NCBI RefSeq assembly: GCF_003254665.1
Contig: NZ_QHGY01000014.1
Span: 346-64,345, forward strand
Direction: 5' to 3'
Origin: Billgrantia lactosivorans
Lineage (GTDB): Bacteria > Pseudomonadota > Gammaproteobacteria > Pseudomonadales > Halomonadaceae
Length of the DNA: 64,000 nt
Under the pieces are notes generated by a model. The model was not told where the DNA came from, made no database searches, and saw only the letters and a program-made list of their open reading frames with translations. Below, in pieces: positions 9,422 to 24,261 of the stretch. Position 1 is the first letter of the stretch, and every line of letters begins with the position of its first letter. The position numbers and the translations under genes were made by a program.

Positions 9422-11098
9422 CTAGTGGGAGGCGCCCTGCTGGCTGGCATCGAGCATCTCGCGGGCGTGGGCCAGGGTGCGGTCGGAGAGGCTCACTCCG
9501 CCGAGCATGCGGGCCAGCTCGCTGACCCGGCCGGCCTCGTCGAGCAGCGCCATGCGCGTCAGGGTGGTGTCGCGCTTGGCCTGCTTCTCGATATGCAGGT
9601 GATGATGGGCCTGGGCCGCTACCTGGGGCAGGTGGGTCACGGTCATCACCTGGCCGTTGGCGCCGAGCCGGCGCAGCAGCTGGCCGACGATCTCGGCGGT
9701 GGCGCCGGAAATGCCCACGTCGACCTCGTCGAACACCAGGCTGGGAATGGTCGAGTGGCGCGCCGCCACCACCTGGATCGCCAGGCTGATGCGCGACAGC
9801 TCGCCGCCGGAGGCGACCTTGGCCAGCGGCCGCGGCGGCTGGCCGGGGTTGGTGCTGATCAGGAAGCGCACCGCCTCCATGCCGTCCGCCTGCGGCGACT
9901 GCCGGGCCTCCACTTGCACCTCGAAGCGCGCCTTGCCCATGGCCAGGAAGGCGAGCTGTTCCTGCACCGCCTTGCCGAAGCGGCCCGCCGCCTGGCGGCG
10001 GGCCTCGCCCACCGCACGCGCGCCTTCGCGCCAGCTGTCGCGCAAAGCCTCGACCTCGCCGCGCAGCGCCTCGAGGTCGTGCTCGCCGCCTTCGAGGCCT
10101 TGCAGTTCGCTGTGCAGCCGGCGGTGCAGCGCGGGCAGCTCCTCGGGCATCACGTGGTGCTTGCGGGCGATGCGGTGCACCTCGCCCAGGCGCGATTCGA
10201 CCCAGGCCAGGCGCTCCGGGTCGAGCTCGGTGGCGTCGGCGAAGCGATTGAGTTCGCGTACCGCCTCCTCGACCTGGATGCGCGCCTCGCCGAGCATGGC
10301 GAGCACCTCCGCCAACGCCCCTCGGTCGCTGCCCGGCAGCGGGTCGAGGCGCTGGCTCGCCTGATTGAGCAGCGCCAGCACGCCGCCCTCGTCGGCGTCG
10401 CAGCACTCGGCGGCGAACTGCGCCTCGCGCAGCGTCTCCTCGGCATGGGCGAGCTGCTCCTGCTCGTGCTCCAGGGTGGCGAGCTCCTCCTCGCCCAGCG
10501 CCAGGGCGTCGAGTTCCTCGACCTGGTAGCGCAGCAGTTGGCGGCGTGCCTGCACCTCGTCGCCGCTCTCGGTCAGCTGCCTGAGGCGGCGGCGGGCCGC
10601 CTGCCAGCGGCGGAAGGTCTCGGTCAGCTCGCCGACCGCGGCGCGATTGCCGGCGAAGTCGTCGAGCAGACGCAGGTGGGTCTCCTCGCGCAGCAGCAGC
10701 TGGTGAGCGTGCTGGCCGTGGATCTCGACCAGGTGCTCGCCCAGCGCCTTGAGGTCGGCCACTGTGGCCGGCTGGCCGTTGATCCACGCCTTGGAGCGGC
10801 CCCCGGCGGTCACCACGCGGCGCAGCAGGCAGTCGTCGTCGGGCAGTTCGCGCTCCGCCAGCCAGCGGCGGGCGGCGGGCAGCGCGGCGATGTCGAAGCG
10901 CGCCGAGATATCGGCGCGTTCGCCGCCGTGGCGCACGCTGCCGGCGTCGGCGCGTTCGCCCAGGCACAGCCCCAGGGCCCCCAGCAGGATCGACTTGCCC
11001 GCCCCGGTCTCGCCGGTGATGGCGGTCATGCCGCCGGCAAGCTCCAGGTCGAGCGTATCGACGATGGCGTAGTCGCGAATGGCAAGCTGCGTCAGCAT
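9422..11098 (-). CDS. recN: DNA repair protein RecN
   Basis: An SMC-like ATPase acting in double-strand-break repair. It has 558 residues. The Walker A motif GETGAGKS is at residues 29-36, long coiled coils fill the middle, and the C-terminal head has the signature VASGGELSR with Walker B VFDEVDVGISG. The ATG at 11098 follows GGGAGG; upstream in-frame codons overlap the promoter. A sigma-70-like promoter with LexA-like sequences lies just upstream, which fits SOS control. It is divergent from the heat-shock promoter of grpE. Confidence 0.96.
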   Translation of the reverse strand: MLTQLAIRDYAIVDTLDLELAGGMTAITGETGAGKSILLGALGLCLGERADAGSVRHGGERADISARFDIAALPAARRWLAERELPDDDCLLRRVVTAGGRSKAWINGQPATVADLKALGEHLVEIHGQHAHQLLLREETHLRLLDDFAGNRAAVGELTETFRRWQAARRRLRQLTESGDEVQARRQLLRYQVEELDALALGEEELATLEHEQEQLAHAEETLREAQFAAECCDADEGGVLALLNQASQRLDPLPGSDRGALAEVLAMLGEARIQVEEAVRELNRFADATELDPERLAWVESRLGEVHRIARKHHVMPEELPALHRRLHSELQGLEGGEHDLEALRGEVEALRDSWREGARAVGEARRQAAGRFGKAVQEQLAFLAMGKARFEVQVEARQSPQADGMEAVRFLISTNPGQPPRPLAKVASGGELSRISLAIQVVAARHSTIPSLVFDEVDVGISGATAEIVGQLLRRLGANGQVMTVTHLPQVAAQAHHHLHIEKQAKRDTTLTRMALLDEAGRVSELARMLGGVSLSDRTLAHAREMLDASQQGASH

Positions 11099-11153
11099 GG
11101 GACCTCCCGGTAGCCGGCTCACAAGGCTGGATATCCATACACGGTATTGCGTT

Positions 11154-11182
11154 TTTATACAGTAGTCGAGGCGGGCGCTCAA
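11154..11182 (-). promoter_or_regulatory. Predicted recN promoter with LexA-like sequence
   Basis: On the minus strand TTGAGC (11182-11177) and TATAAA (11159-11154) are spaced by 17 bases. CTGT-N8-GCAA overlaps the -10 box (11162-11147) and CTGG-N8-ACAC occurs at about 11126-11141. Both are imperfect matches to the LexA box CTGT-N8-ACAG. The promoter looks real; LexA binding is inferred from SOS control of recN in relatives. Confidence 0.55.
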
Positions 11183-11214
11183 CGCACCCGTTGCCGCATC
11201 GGCGTACCGGCTCT

Positions 11215-11242
11215 CTTGAGATTGCGGGCACGACCCCCATAT
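11215..11242 (+). promoter_or_regulatory. Sigma-32 heat-shock promoter of grpE
   Basis: CTTGAGA (11215-11221) and CCCCATAT (11235-11242) are separated by 13 bases. This is nearly identical to the sigma-32 consensus CTTGAAA-N13/14-CCCCATNT. It lies about 80 bases before the grpE start codon. Confidence 0.88.
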
Positions 11243-11322
11243 AGGCCGCAGACCGTAAAGGCTTTCACCGAATCGAAACCGTTCCGACCCTCGCCGGGTC
11301 GGTGTTGCTTCAGGAGATGCGC

Positions 11323-11952
11323 ATGGCTAAAGAACCCCAGACCCCGCTTGACGACGAGCTGGAAAGGCGCGAGCAGGAGGCCCGGCCGGAGCCGATGGAA
11401 GGCGAGCTGGACGATGCGGCCGGCGTCGGGGACGACGAGGCCGTCGCGTCCGAGGAGCCGACGACGGTAAGCGACAACCCCGAGGCCGACATGCTGGCCG
11501 CCCAGGTCGAGGAGCTGGAGCAGAGCCTGGCCGAGGCCAAGGATCAGGCGCTGCGCGCCGCCGCCGAGGCGCAGAACGTGCGCCGCCGCGCCGAGCAGGA
11601 GGCCGAGAAGGCGCGCAAGTTCGCCCTCGAGCGCTTCGTCAAGGAGCTGCTGCCGGTGGTCGACAGCCTGGAGAAGGCGCTCGAGGCCATGGGCGAGGGT
11701 GCCAGCGACGCCCATCGCGAGGGCGTCGCCATGACGCTGAAGATGCAGCAGGACGTGCTCGCCAAGTTCGGCGTCGAGCCGGTCGAGCCGGCCGGCGAGC
11801 CGTTCGACCCGCAGTACCACGAGGCGATGGCCATGGTGCCCAACCCCGAGCTCGAGCCCAACAGCGTGATGGAAGTGGTGCAGAAGGGCTACCTGCTCAA
11901 CGGCCGCCTCGTCCGCCCGGCCATGGTGGTGGTCAGCCAGGCCGCCGGCTGA
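11323..11952 (+). CDS. grpE: Nucleotide exchange factor GrpE
   Basis: Releases ADP from DnaK and acts as a thermosensor in the Hsp70 cycle. It has 209 residues. A very acidic, probably disordered N-terminus (about residues 1-60) is followed by a long dimerising helix with heptads and a C-terminal beta domain ([32 protein letters not shown]). The ATG at 11323 is six bases after CAGGAG. A sigma-32 promoter precedes it, and dnaK follows after 118 bases with its own heat-shock promoter. Confidence 0.96.
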   Translation: MAKEPQTPLDDELERREQEARPEPMEGELDDAAGVGDDEAVASEEPTTVSDNPEADMLAAQVEELEQSLAEAKDQALRAAAEAQNVRRRAEQEAEKARKFALERFVKELLPVVDSLEKALEAMGEGASDAHREGVAMTLKMQQDVLAKFGVEPVEPAGEPFDPQYHEAMAMVPNPELEPNSVMEVVQKGYLLNGRLVRPAMVVVSQAAG

Positions 11953-11977
11953 AGGGCGAAGGAAAACGGGGGCGGGA

Positions 11978-12006
11978 CTTGAAAAGCTCGTTGGCGCCCC
12001 CCAGAT
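11978..12006 (+). promoter_or_regulatory. Sigma-32 heat-shock promoter of dnaK
   Basis: CTTGAAA (11978-11984) and CCCCAGAT (11999-12006) are separated by 14 bases, a close match to the sigma-32 consensus. It lies in the grpE-dnaK gap, so dnaKJ can be transcribed apart from grpE. Confidence 0.88.
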
Positions 12007-12070
12007 AGACGTCAACCGCGGCAGATGCCGCTGAAATGGAATCAAGGCAAACGATTTTCGAGGATTTCCT

Positions 12071-14002
<1,932 letters not shown>

Positions 14003-14107
14003 TCGCCAAGGCGATGCCACGGACGACGGTAGCGCGGGGGGACGACTCCCGCGTTGCCGTTTCCGCGGATCGGGCAGAACTGCCTAGACCAGGAGGCGCA
14101 CGGACCC

Positions 14108-15259
14108 ATGTCCAAACGCGATTATTACGAAGTGCTCGGCGTCGAACGCGGCGCCGACACCAAGGACATCAAGAAGGCCTACCGACGGCTGGCGCAGAAG
14201 TACCACCCGGACCGCAACCCGGGCGATGACAGCGCCGCCGAGAAATTCCGCGAGGTGTCGGAGGCCTACGAGGTGCTGGCCGACAGCGAGAAGCGTGCCG
14301 CCTACGACCAGTTCGGCCACGCCGGCGTCGACGGCCAGGCCGGCGGCTTCGGTGGCGGAGGCTTCGGCGGCGCGGGGGCCGGTGGCTTCAGCGACATATT
14401 CGGCGACGTCTTCGGCGACATCTTCGGCGGCGGCGGCGCTCGCCGCAGCCCCCATGCGCCGCAGCGCGGCAGCGACCTGCGCTACAACCTGGAGCTCGAT
14501 CTCGAGAGCGCCGTCGCCGGTACCACGGTGGACATCCGGGTGCCGCGCCACGTGGAGTGCAATCGCTGCGACGGCAGCGGTGCGGAGCCGGGTTCCTCCA
14601 AGGAGACCTGCCCCACCTGCAACGGCCATGGCCAGGTGCGCATGCAGCAGGGCTTCTTCGCCGTGCAGCAGACCTGCCCCACCTGCCATGGCAGCGGCGT
14701 GCACATCAAGGTGCCGTGCCACAAGTGCCATGGCGAAGGGCGCATGCGCGAGACCCGCACCCTGTCGGTGAAGATTCCCGCCGGGGTGGACAGCGGCGAT
14801 CGCATTCGCCTCAACGGCGAGGGCGAGTCGGGGATCAACGGCGGCCCGCCGGGTGACCTCTACGTGCAGGTGGCGATCAAGCCGCACCACATCTTCCAGC
14901 GCGACGGCAAGCACCTGCAGTGCGAGGTACCGATCAACTTCGTCGACGCCGCGCTGGGCGGCGAGCTTGAGGTGCCGACGCTGGACGGGCGGGTCAAGCT
15001 CAAGATCCCGCCCGAGACCCAGACCGGCAAGCTCTTCCGCCTGCGCGGCAAGGGCGTCAAGCCGGTACGCGGCGGCCCCCCCGGCGACCTGCTGTGCAAG
15101 GTGGTGGTGGAGACCCCCGTCAACCTCAACGAGGAGCAGAAGGCACTGCTGCGCCAGCTCCAGGAGAGCCTCGACGGCAGCAACAGCCGCAGCCACTCGC
15201 CGAAGAAGACCAGCTTCTTCGACGGCGTGAAGAAGTTCTTCGAGGACATGAAGCCGTAA
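14108..15259 (+). CDS. dnaJ: Co-chaperone DnaJ (Hsp40)
   Basis: Stimulates DnaK ATPase and delivers clients. It has 383 residues. The J domain carries HPD at residues 33-35, followed by a Gly/Phe-rich linker (about 75-120). Four zinc-binding CxxCxGxG repeats ([32 protein letters not shown]) precede the C-terminal substrate domains. The ATG at 14108 was chosen because the J domain starts there (MSKRDYYE); AGGAGG lies 11 bases upstream, slightly far. It is co-transcribed with dnaK and ends at a strong terminator preceded by a short tandem repeat. Confidence 0.98.
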   Translation: MSKRDYYEVLGVERGADTKDIKKAYRRLAQKYHPDRNPGDDSAAEKFREVSEAYEVLADSEKRAAYDQFGHAGVDGQAGGFGGGGFGGAGAGGFSDIFGDVFGDIFGGGGARRSPHAPQRGSDLRYNLELDLESAVAGTTVDIRVPRHVECNRCDGSGAEPGSSKETCPTCNGHGQVRMQQGFFAVQQTCPTCHGSGVHIKVPCHKCHGEGRMRETRTLSVKIPAGVDSGDRIRLNGEGESGINGGPPGDLYVQVAIKPHHIFQRDGKHLQCEVPINFVDAALGGELEVPTLDGRVKLKIPPETQTGKLFRLRGKGVKPVRGGPPGDLLCKVVVETPVNLNEEQKALLRQLQESLDGSNSRSHSPKKTSFFDGVKKFFEDMKP

Positions 15260-15266
15260 TCCAGGC

Positions 15267-15306
15267 GCTGGCCCGCTGGCCCGCTGGCCCGCTGGCCCGC
15301 TGGCCC
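15267..15306. repeat. Five tandem copies of an 8-base unit
   Basis: GCTGGCCC is repeated five times without error (15267-15306), starting seven bases after the dnaJ stop. The last copy runs into the left arm of the following terminator. Such a perfect short tandem array is a likely site of slippage and copy-number change. Confidence 0.95.
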
Positions 15307-15337
15307 CCGGTGCCCTTGGCACCGGGGGCTTTTGCTT
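15303..15337 (+). terminator. Intrinsic terminator of the dnaK-dnaJ unit
   Basis: A 12-bp perfect stem (15303-15314 with 15318-15329) with a three-base loop is followed by TTTTGCTTT. It is very stable and lies directly after the tandem repeat. Confidence 0.9.
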
Positions 15338-15465
15338 TGTGGCGGCTATCCACTGGTTCGCCGGCTCGAACCTCTCGTTCCGCTTGGCGCATCGTGCCGG
15401 GGCTGGCGCCGAACCGCCCCGGCGTCTTAGTCTGTTGACTTCCAATACGAATGGAGATCGTTGCT

Positions 15466-15747
15466 ATGCCGATGTCGCGTGCCGAGATCGCCACCGAGTC
15501 CGGGGCGAGGCTGATGAACCGCCTGTGCAAGCACTGGGCGCACAAGCTGGAGGTGGAGCAGGGAGAGGAGGAGAGCCGCGTAGCGTTCGACGAGGGCTCC
15601 TGCGTGATGCGCGTCGAGCCGGGCAAGCTGGTGGTGGCCGTCGAAGCGCTGGAAGAAGAGAGCCTCGACCGCCTGGAGGGTGTCATCGACGCTCACCTGC
15701 AGCGGATGGCGGGCGACGAGGAGCTGGCCATCGTCTGGGAAAATTGA
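15466..15747 (+). CDS. DUF2218 domain protein
   Basis: A 93-residue protein matching DUF2218, a family of small cytoplasmic proteins of unknown function, often near metal or siderophore genes. The pattern SRAEIATESGARLMNRLCKHWAHK, followed by an acidic strand-rich half ending IVWEN, is characteristic. The ATG at 15466 was chosen because GGAG (15453-15456) lies nine bases upstream; the ATG six bases later is also possible. Its stop overlaps the likely TTG start of the next transporter gene, which suggests co-translation. Confidence 0.8.
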   Translation: MPMSRAEIATESGARLMNRLCKHWAHKLEVEQGEEESRVAFDEGSCVMRVEPGKLVVAVEALEEESLDRLEGVIDAHLQRMAGDEELAIVWEN

Positions 15748-16658
15748 GCGCGCCGTCGGCGCCGCGCCTCGCTCATCTGGGCATGCTGCTGTGGGCACTG
15801 CTGGTGGGGCTGTCGTTTCCCGCCGTGGGGCTGATGAGCGAGCTGCCGCCACTTTCGCTCACCGCCCTGCGCTTCGCCATCGCCTGCGCCGGGCTGTGGT
15901 GGCTGGCGCGACGCTCGCGCGACTTCCTGCCGTCCTGGCGTCTGCTGCCGCTCTATGCGCTGATGGGCCTGTGCCTGGCCGGTTTCTTCGGCGCCATGTT
16001 CTGGGCCGCCCACCACGCCACCGCGCTCTCCATGGCCACGCTCTATGTCACCGTGCCGCTGCTGGCGTACCTGCTGGGGCTCGGCTTTCGCGTCGAGCAA
16101 CTGAGCTGGCAGCTCCCGGCCATCCTGGCGCTGGGCGCGACGGGGGCGCTGGGGCTGGCCTTCGCCGAGGCGCTCAGCCACGGTGACGCCATGCAACTGG
16201 GCGTGGGCGAGGCGGTGTTCTTCCTCGGCTGCGTGTCGTCGGCGCTCTATCCGGTGCTGAGCAAGTGGGGGCTGGCCCGCGGCTGGCTGCCGGCGTCGGC
16301 GGCGGTGCGCACCTTCTGGAGCCTGGGCCTGGGCGGGCTCGCCATCGGCCTGCTGGGCCTCGCCATCGAGCCCGCCGGCCAGCTCATGGCGATGCGCTGG
16401 CAGGACCTGGCCCTGGTGGTCTATCTCGGCCTCTTCTCCAGCGCGCTGACCTTCTGGCTGATGCAGCGCGCCACCGCGGTGCTCACGCCCGGCGCCGTCA
16501 CCGCCTACGGCTACCTGGTGCCGTTCGTCTCGATGCTGCTGCTGTTCGCCACCGCGCCCGAGCAGATCGGCTGGCACTGGCTGCCGGGCAGTGCGCTGGT
16601 GCTCGCCGCCATCGGGCTGCTGCTGCGTCAGGATGGCCAAGGGGCTCAAGCGCGCTAA
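15744..16658 (+). CDS. EamA-family (DMT) transporter
   Basis: An inner-membrane permease of the drug/metabolite transporter superfamily with about ten hydrophobic segments in two EamA repeats. The substrate cannot be told; relatives export amino acids or metabolites. The reading frame supports a TTG start at 15744 overlapping the previous stop (304 residues) or an ATG at 15783 (291 residues). The TTG is preferred because it couples to the upstream gene and gives family length, but the ribosome site is weak for both. The 3' end overlaps the convergent fusion gene by four bases (16655-16658). Confidence 0.82.
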   Translation: MSAPSAPRLAHLGMLLWALLVGLSFPAVGLMSELPPLSLTALRFAIACAGLWWLARRSRDFLPSWRLLPLYALMGLCLAGFFGAMFWAAHHATALSMATLYVTVPLLAYLLGLGFRVEQLSWQLPAILALGATGALGLAFAEALSHGDAMQLGVGEAVFFLGCVSSALYPVLSKWGLARGWLPASAAVRTFWSLGLGGLAIGLLGLAIEPAGQLMAMRWQDLALVVYLGLFSSALTFWLMQRATAVLTPGAVTAYGYLVPFVSMLLLFATAPEQIGWHWLPGSALVLAAIGLLLRQDGQGAQAR

Positions 16659-18631
16659 TCCAGTGCCTCGCTATCCGGCTCGCTGCCAGGCGTGGCGGCC
16701 AGCCGCGGGAAGTGGCGGCGAATCTCGGCGTAGAGGGCGCGGACGTCCTCCGCATGGCGGCGCGAGAAGTGGAACGGCACCAGCTGGCCGACCTCCGCCG
16801 CGGCGGCGATCTCGCCGCAGGCGCGGGCGGTCAGGTGGCCGGTGCGCCGGGCCTGCTCGGCCTGATCCTCGCGGAACGAGGCCTCGCAGAACAGCACCTC
16901 GGCGCCCTGGGCAAGTCGCTGCAGGCGCTCGCGGTTCTCGGGCGTGTCGCCGAAGTCGGTGGCGTAGACCAGGCGCTGGCCCGGCTGCGAGAACAGCAGC
17001 AGCTCCGCCAGCTCGGCGACCGGGCGCCGGCTGCCATCGGGCAGCGCGATATCGCCCGCGTCATCGCGCTCCAGCTTGCGCTGCTTGAGCTCGCCGAGCC
17101 AGGGTCCCGGCGCCCAGCCGTGGGCCTCGAGCCCCTCCTTGCGCACCTTGAGCTGGGTTTCCGGTTCATAGGCGAAGGCCAGTACCGGGGTGCCGTGGTC
17201 CAGGGTGATCGCTCTGACGCGAAAGCCGGGCTCTGCGTGGATCACACCGGCGTCCACCTCACGCGGGGAGAGCGCCTTCATCGGCTCTCCGGCCACCAGG
17301 CGGTAATGTGCCAGGCGCTCGCCGTGCAGCTCGAAGACCTCGAAGCGCGGCGCCTTCTCCTCGACGCGATCCCACAGGATGCCGCGCATCAGCCCGTCCA
17401 GATGCCCGGCGAGCCCGGGCGGGCCATAGCACCGGCACGGCGTGTACTCGCCGATGCGTGAGCGCAGCAGCCATAGAAAGCCGCCGATGTGGTCGAAGTG
17501 GGCATGGCTGATGAAGACATCGCTGACCTGATGCGCCAGCCGTGCCGACAGGCGCCCGGGGTCGCCCAGGTCGAACAGCAGGCTGCGCTTGCGGTGACGC
17601 AGGCGCAGGTGCAGCAGCGGGTCGCCGAACACGCCGTTGACCAGCGTGGCACGCAGGCCGTCGAGGCGCAGCGTGGGCCGCGGCGCGTGCTGCGGCGGCT
17701 GGAGCGCCGAGCTGAGCGCCGGCTCGTCGTCGGGGGCCGTGGCCCGGGGCGGGCGATAGGGGCGTGCCGTGCCGAGATGGCCGTCGGCATGGCGCCTGGC
17801 GTCACGTAGCACCAGGGTGCGAGGGGCGTCACCCGGTGGCGGCGCCAGCAGCTTGAGCCGCTCACCTTCCAGCGCCAGCAATTCCCCCAAAGCCAGGGTG
17901 CGGCCGGTAGCGTCGAGCAGGCCGACCTGGCGCCCATCCCAGGCGTGAGGGGCGTCGCGCGGAGGTGGGGTGCCGACGATGGCCAGGCCGGCAAGATCGA
18001 TTTCCTGAGCAGTGGCCGCGGCCAAATAGGCATCCCACGCCTCGGTACGTCGCTGGGTGCGAAGCTGGCGCCCCGGGTGGCGTGCCTCCGGGGCGGCGGT
18101 CAATGTCAGGACTTCCAGGCCCAGCGCCGCACGCTCCTGCGCGTAAGGGTCGGGCGCGTTTTCCGGCGCTAGCCGCACCACGGCGCCAGCGCTGCTGGCG
18201 CTGATGAGTGCTGCGAGCAGCTCGGCGCCGCCGATGCCGCGTTCCACACCTGGCGCGTCGATCAGTAGCGGGCCGGCTTCGATGCGTTCAGCCAGACCAC
18301 GCACCGCCTCGGCCAGTGGCAGGCGAAAGCGCGCGCTGTCGAGGGTGGCCAGGGCCGCGATGGTCTCCAGCCGCCAGTCGCCTCCTTTCTCCAGCGTCGA
18401 GTCCCAGCGCCCCAGGCTCACGGCACCGGGTGGGCCGAAACCGGGCAGGCCGGGGTCGGCGGCCAGGCAGCGGCAGGCCTGGCCCTGACGGGCCAGCGCG
18501 GCCGCGGCGGACCGGGCCAGGGTGGTCTTGCCGCTGCCGGGCGGGCCGGTCAGCAGCACACGGGAATGACGCGCCAGCAGCTCGAGCAGGGCGGCTTCAT
18601 GGGTCGAATCGGACGGCATCGGGCTCGGCAT
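16655..18631 (-). CDS. Fusion of a Clp1/Grc3-type P-loop kinase domain with an RNase Z-like metallo-hydrolase
   Basis: A 658-residue two-domain protein. The N-terminal part (about 1-290) has Walker A GPPGSGKT at 29-36, then DPGLPGFGPPGAVSL at 59-73 and DAPGVERGIGG at 125-135. These match the Clp1/Grc3/Nol9 polynucleotide 5'-kinase motifs (D-x-GQ..FGPPG.VSL and N-T-x-GW-x-x-G-x-G). The C-terminal part (about 320-650) is a metallo-beta-lactamase fold of RNase Z type: HAHFDH 376-381, LDHG 477-480, ATDFG 557-561, EASF 583-586, GHLTA 598-602, FHFSRRH 620-626. Predicted roles are RNA 5'-OH phosphorylation and tRNA 3' endonucleolytic processing; neither is proven. The Gln of the kinase GQ motif is replaced. 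AAGGAA precedes the ATG. It is divergent from dapB. Confidence 0.75.
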   Translation of the reverse strand: MPSPMPSDSTHEAALLELLARHSRVLLTGPPGSGKTTLARSAAAALARQGQACRCLAADPGLPGFGPPGAVSLGRWDSTLEKGGDWRLETIAALATLDSARFRLPLAEAVRGLAERIEAGPLLIDAPGVERGIGGAELLAALISASSAGAVVRLAPENAPDPYAQERAALGLEVLTLTAAPEARHPGRQLRTQRRTEAWDAYLAAATAQEIDLAGLAIVGTPPPRDAPHAWDGRQVGLLDATGRTLALGELLALEGERLKLLAPPPGDAPRTLVLRDARRHADGHLGTARPYRPPRATAPDDEPALSSALQPPQHAPRPTLRLDGLRATLVNGVFGDPLLHLRLRHRKRSLLFDLGDPGRLSARLAHQVSDVFISHAHFDHIGGFLWLLRSRIGEYTPCRCYGPPGLAGHLDGLMRGILWDRVEEKAPRFEVFELHGERLAHYRLVAGEPMKALSPREVDAGVIHAEPGFRVRAITLDHGTPVLAFAYEPETQLKVRKEGLEAHGWAPGPWLGELKQRKLERDDAGDIALPDGSRRPVAELAELLLFSQPGQRLVYATDFGDTPENRERLQRLAQGAEVLFCEASFREDQAEQARRTGHLTARACGEIAAAAEVGQLVPFHFSRRHAEDVRALYAEIRRHFPRLAATPGSEPDSEALD

Positions 18632-18715
18632 GGCGTTCCTTGCATCGCGTCGTCATGACCAGTGTGGGTGATTGTTGCGCCGCTGCCCAAGGCTCGGCCC
18701 GACGGTCCGTCGCTC

Positions 18716-19570
<855 letters not shown>

Positions 19571-19689
19571 AGGGGTGGTCGAGAAGGGCAGAATCCTGTA
19601 ACATCTCCAAAATTTTGGCCGGGCGCCTGAAAACAGCAGTCCAACTGCGCGCTTGTTGCGTGGCCAGCCCCCGAGCAAACAGACAACAA

Positions 19690-19732
19690 GCGGGATGAAA
19701 CCGGTTCCTTATCGGCTTCGTCCCGCTTTTTT
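19690..19732 (+). terminator. Terminator/possible attenuator between dapB and carA
   Basis: A 14-position stem (19690-19703 with 19713-19726; one G-U pair, one A-C mismatch) with a nine-base loop is followed by six T. It is a strong intrinsic terminator 120 bases after dapB and 80 bases before carA. An ATG inside its left arm (19695) opens a frame that continues without a stop into carA, and this stretch has Arg codons at positions 7, 9 and 14. It may therefore be an attenuator as well as the dapB terminator. Confidence 0.75.
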
Positions 19733-19811
19733 ACGAGCCGAATCTGTCGCTGTGACGATAGCCGCCGAGCCTGCGCCCCTCAGGCTCGCATCAGCATGGG
19801 AGGACCTTGTC

Positions 19812-20972
19812 TTGAACAGCCCCGCATTGAACAGACCCGCGATACTGGCCCTGGAAGACGGCAGTATCTTTCACGGCACCGCCATCGGCGCCGATGGGCA
19901 GACCAGCGGCGAGGTGGTGTTCAATACGGCCATGACCGGCTATCAGGAGATCCTCACCGACCTCTCCTACACCCGGCAGATCGTGACCCTGACCTACCCG
20001 CACATCGGCAACACCGGCATCAACGCCGAGGACGTCGAATCGGGCTCGATCGCCGCTGCCGGCCTGGTGATCCGCGACCTGCCGCTGATCGCCAGCAACT
20101 TCCGCTCCGAGCAGTCGCTCTCCGACTACCTCAAGGGCCAGAACGTGCTCGGCATCGCCGACATCGACACCCGCCGCCTGACCCGCATCCTGCGCGACAA
20201 GGGCGCCCAGAACGGCGCGATCCTGGCCGGCGCCGAGGCCGAGGGCGCCGACGCCGTCGAGCGCGCGCTGGCCGCGGCGCGCGACTTCCCCGGGCTCAAG
20301 GGCATGGACCTGGCCAAGGAGGTCTCGTGCCGCGAGGCCTACGAGTGGAGCGAGGGCGAATGGGTGCTGGGCCAGGGCAACGTCGATGCCGGCGGCAGCG
20401 AGCGCCCCTTCCGCGTGGTGGTCTACGACTACGGCGTGAAGTACAACATCCTGCGCATGCTCGCCTCGCGCGGCTGCCGCCTCAGCGTGGTGCCGGCCCA
20501 GACCCCGGCCAGCGAGGTGCTGGCGCGCAATCCGGACGGCATCCTGCTGGCCAACGGCCCCGGCGACCCCGCACCCTGCGACTACGCCATCCAGGCGATC
20601 CGCGAGATCCTCGAGACCAACGTGCCGGTGTTCGGCATCTGCCTCGGCCACCAGCTGCTGGCGCTGGCCGCCGGGGCCAAGACGGTGAAGATGAATCACG
20701 GCCACCATGGCGCCAACCACCCGGTCCAGGATCTCGACAGCGGCCGCGTGATGATCACCAGCCAGAACCACGGCTTCGCCGTCGACGAGGCGAGCCTGCC
20801 GGGCAACGTGCGCGCCATCCACCGCTCGCTGTTCGACGGCACGCTGCAGGGCATCGAGCTGACCGACCGTCCGGCCTTCAGCTTCCAGGGCCACCCGGAG
20901 GCGAGCCCCGGGCCGCGCGACGTGGCGCCGCTGTTCGATCGCTTCGTGACGATGATGCGAGAGCGCCGCTGA
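19812..20972 (+). CDS. carA: Carbamoyl-phosphate synthase small (glutaminase) subunit
   Basis: Hydrolyses glutamine and channels ammonia to CarB for carbamoyl phosphate, used in arginine and pyrimidine synthesis. It has 386 residues. The N-terminal CPSase small domain ([14 protein letters not shown]) is followed by a class I glutaminase with nucleophile Cys277 in GICLGHQ and the His/Glu pair in [13 protein letters not shown] at 19812 is the probable start, eight bases after GGGAGG and aligned with the start of pseudomonad CarA. An in-frame ATG 39 codons upstream lies inside a terminator hairpin and has no ribosome site. carB follows after 58 bases. Confidence 0.95.
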   Translation: MNSPALNRPAILALEDGSIFHGTAIGADGQTSGEVVFNTAMTGYQEILTDLSYTRQIVTLTYPHIGNTGINAEDVESGSIAAAGLVIRDLPLIASNFRSEQSLSDYLKGQNVLGIADIDTRRLTRILRDKGAQNGAILAGAEAEGADAVERALAAARDFPGLKGMDLAKEVSCREAYEWSEGEWVLGQGNVDAGGSERPFRVVVYDYGVKYNILRMLASRGCRLSVVPAQTPASEVLARNPDGILLANGPGDPAPCDYAIQAIREILETNVPVFGICLGHQLLALAAGAKTVKMNHGHHGANHPVQDLDSGRVMITSQNHGFAVDEASLPGNVRAIHRSLFDGTLQGIELTDRPAFSFQGHPEASPGPRDVAPLFDRFVTMMRERR

Positions 20973-21030
20973 GCCGCGCCCTCCAACGCCTCATAGCCAG
21001 TATCTACCGATTTCAGCCGCGGGAACCGAC

Positions 21031-24257
<3,227 letters not shown>

Positions 24258-24261
<4 letters not shown>

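Noticed and set aside
15339-15743. In-frame N-terminal extension of the EamA transporter
   Set aside because: It runs through the dnaJ terminator end and the DUF2218 gene in another frame and has no membrane or family character.
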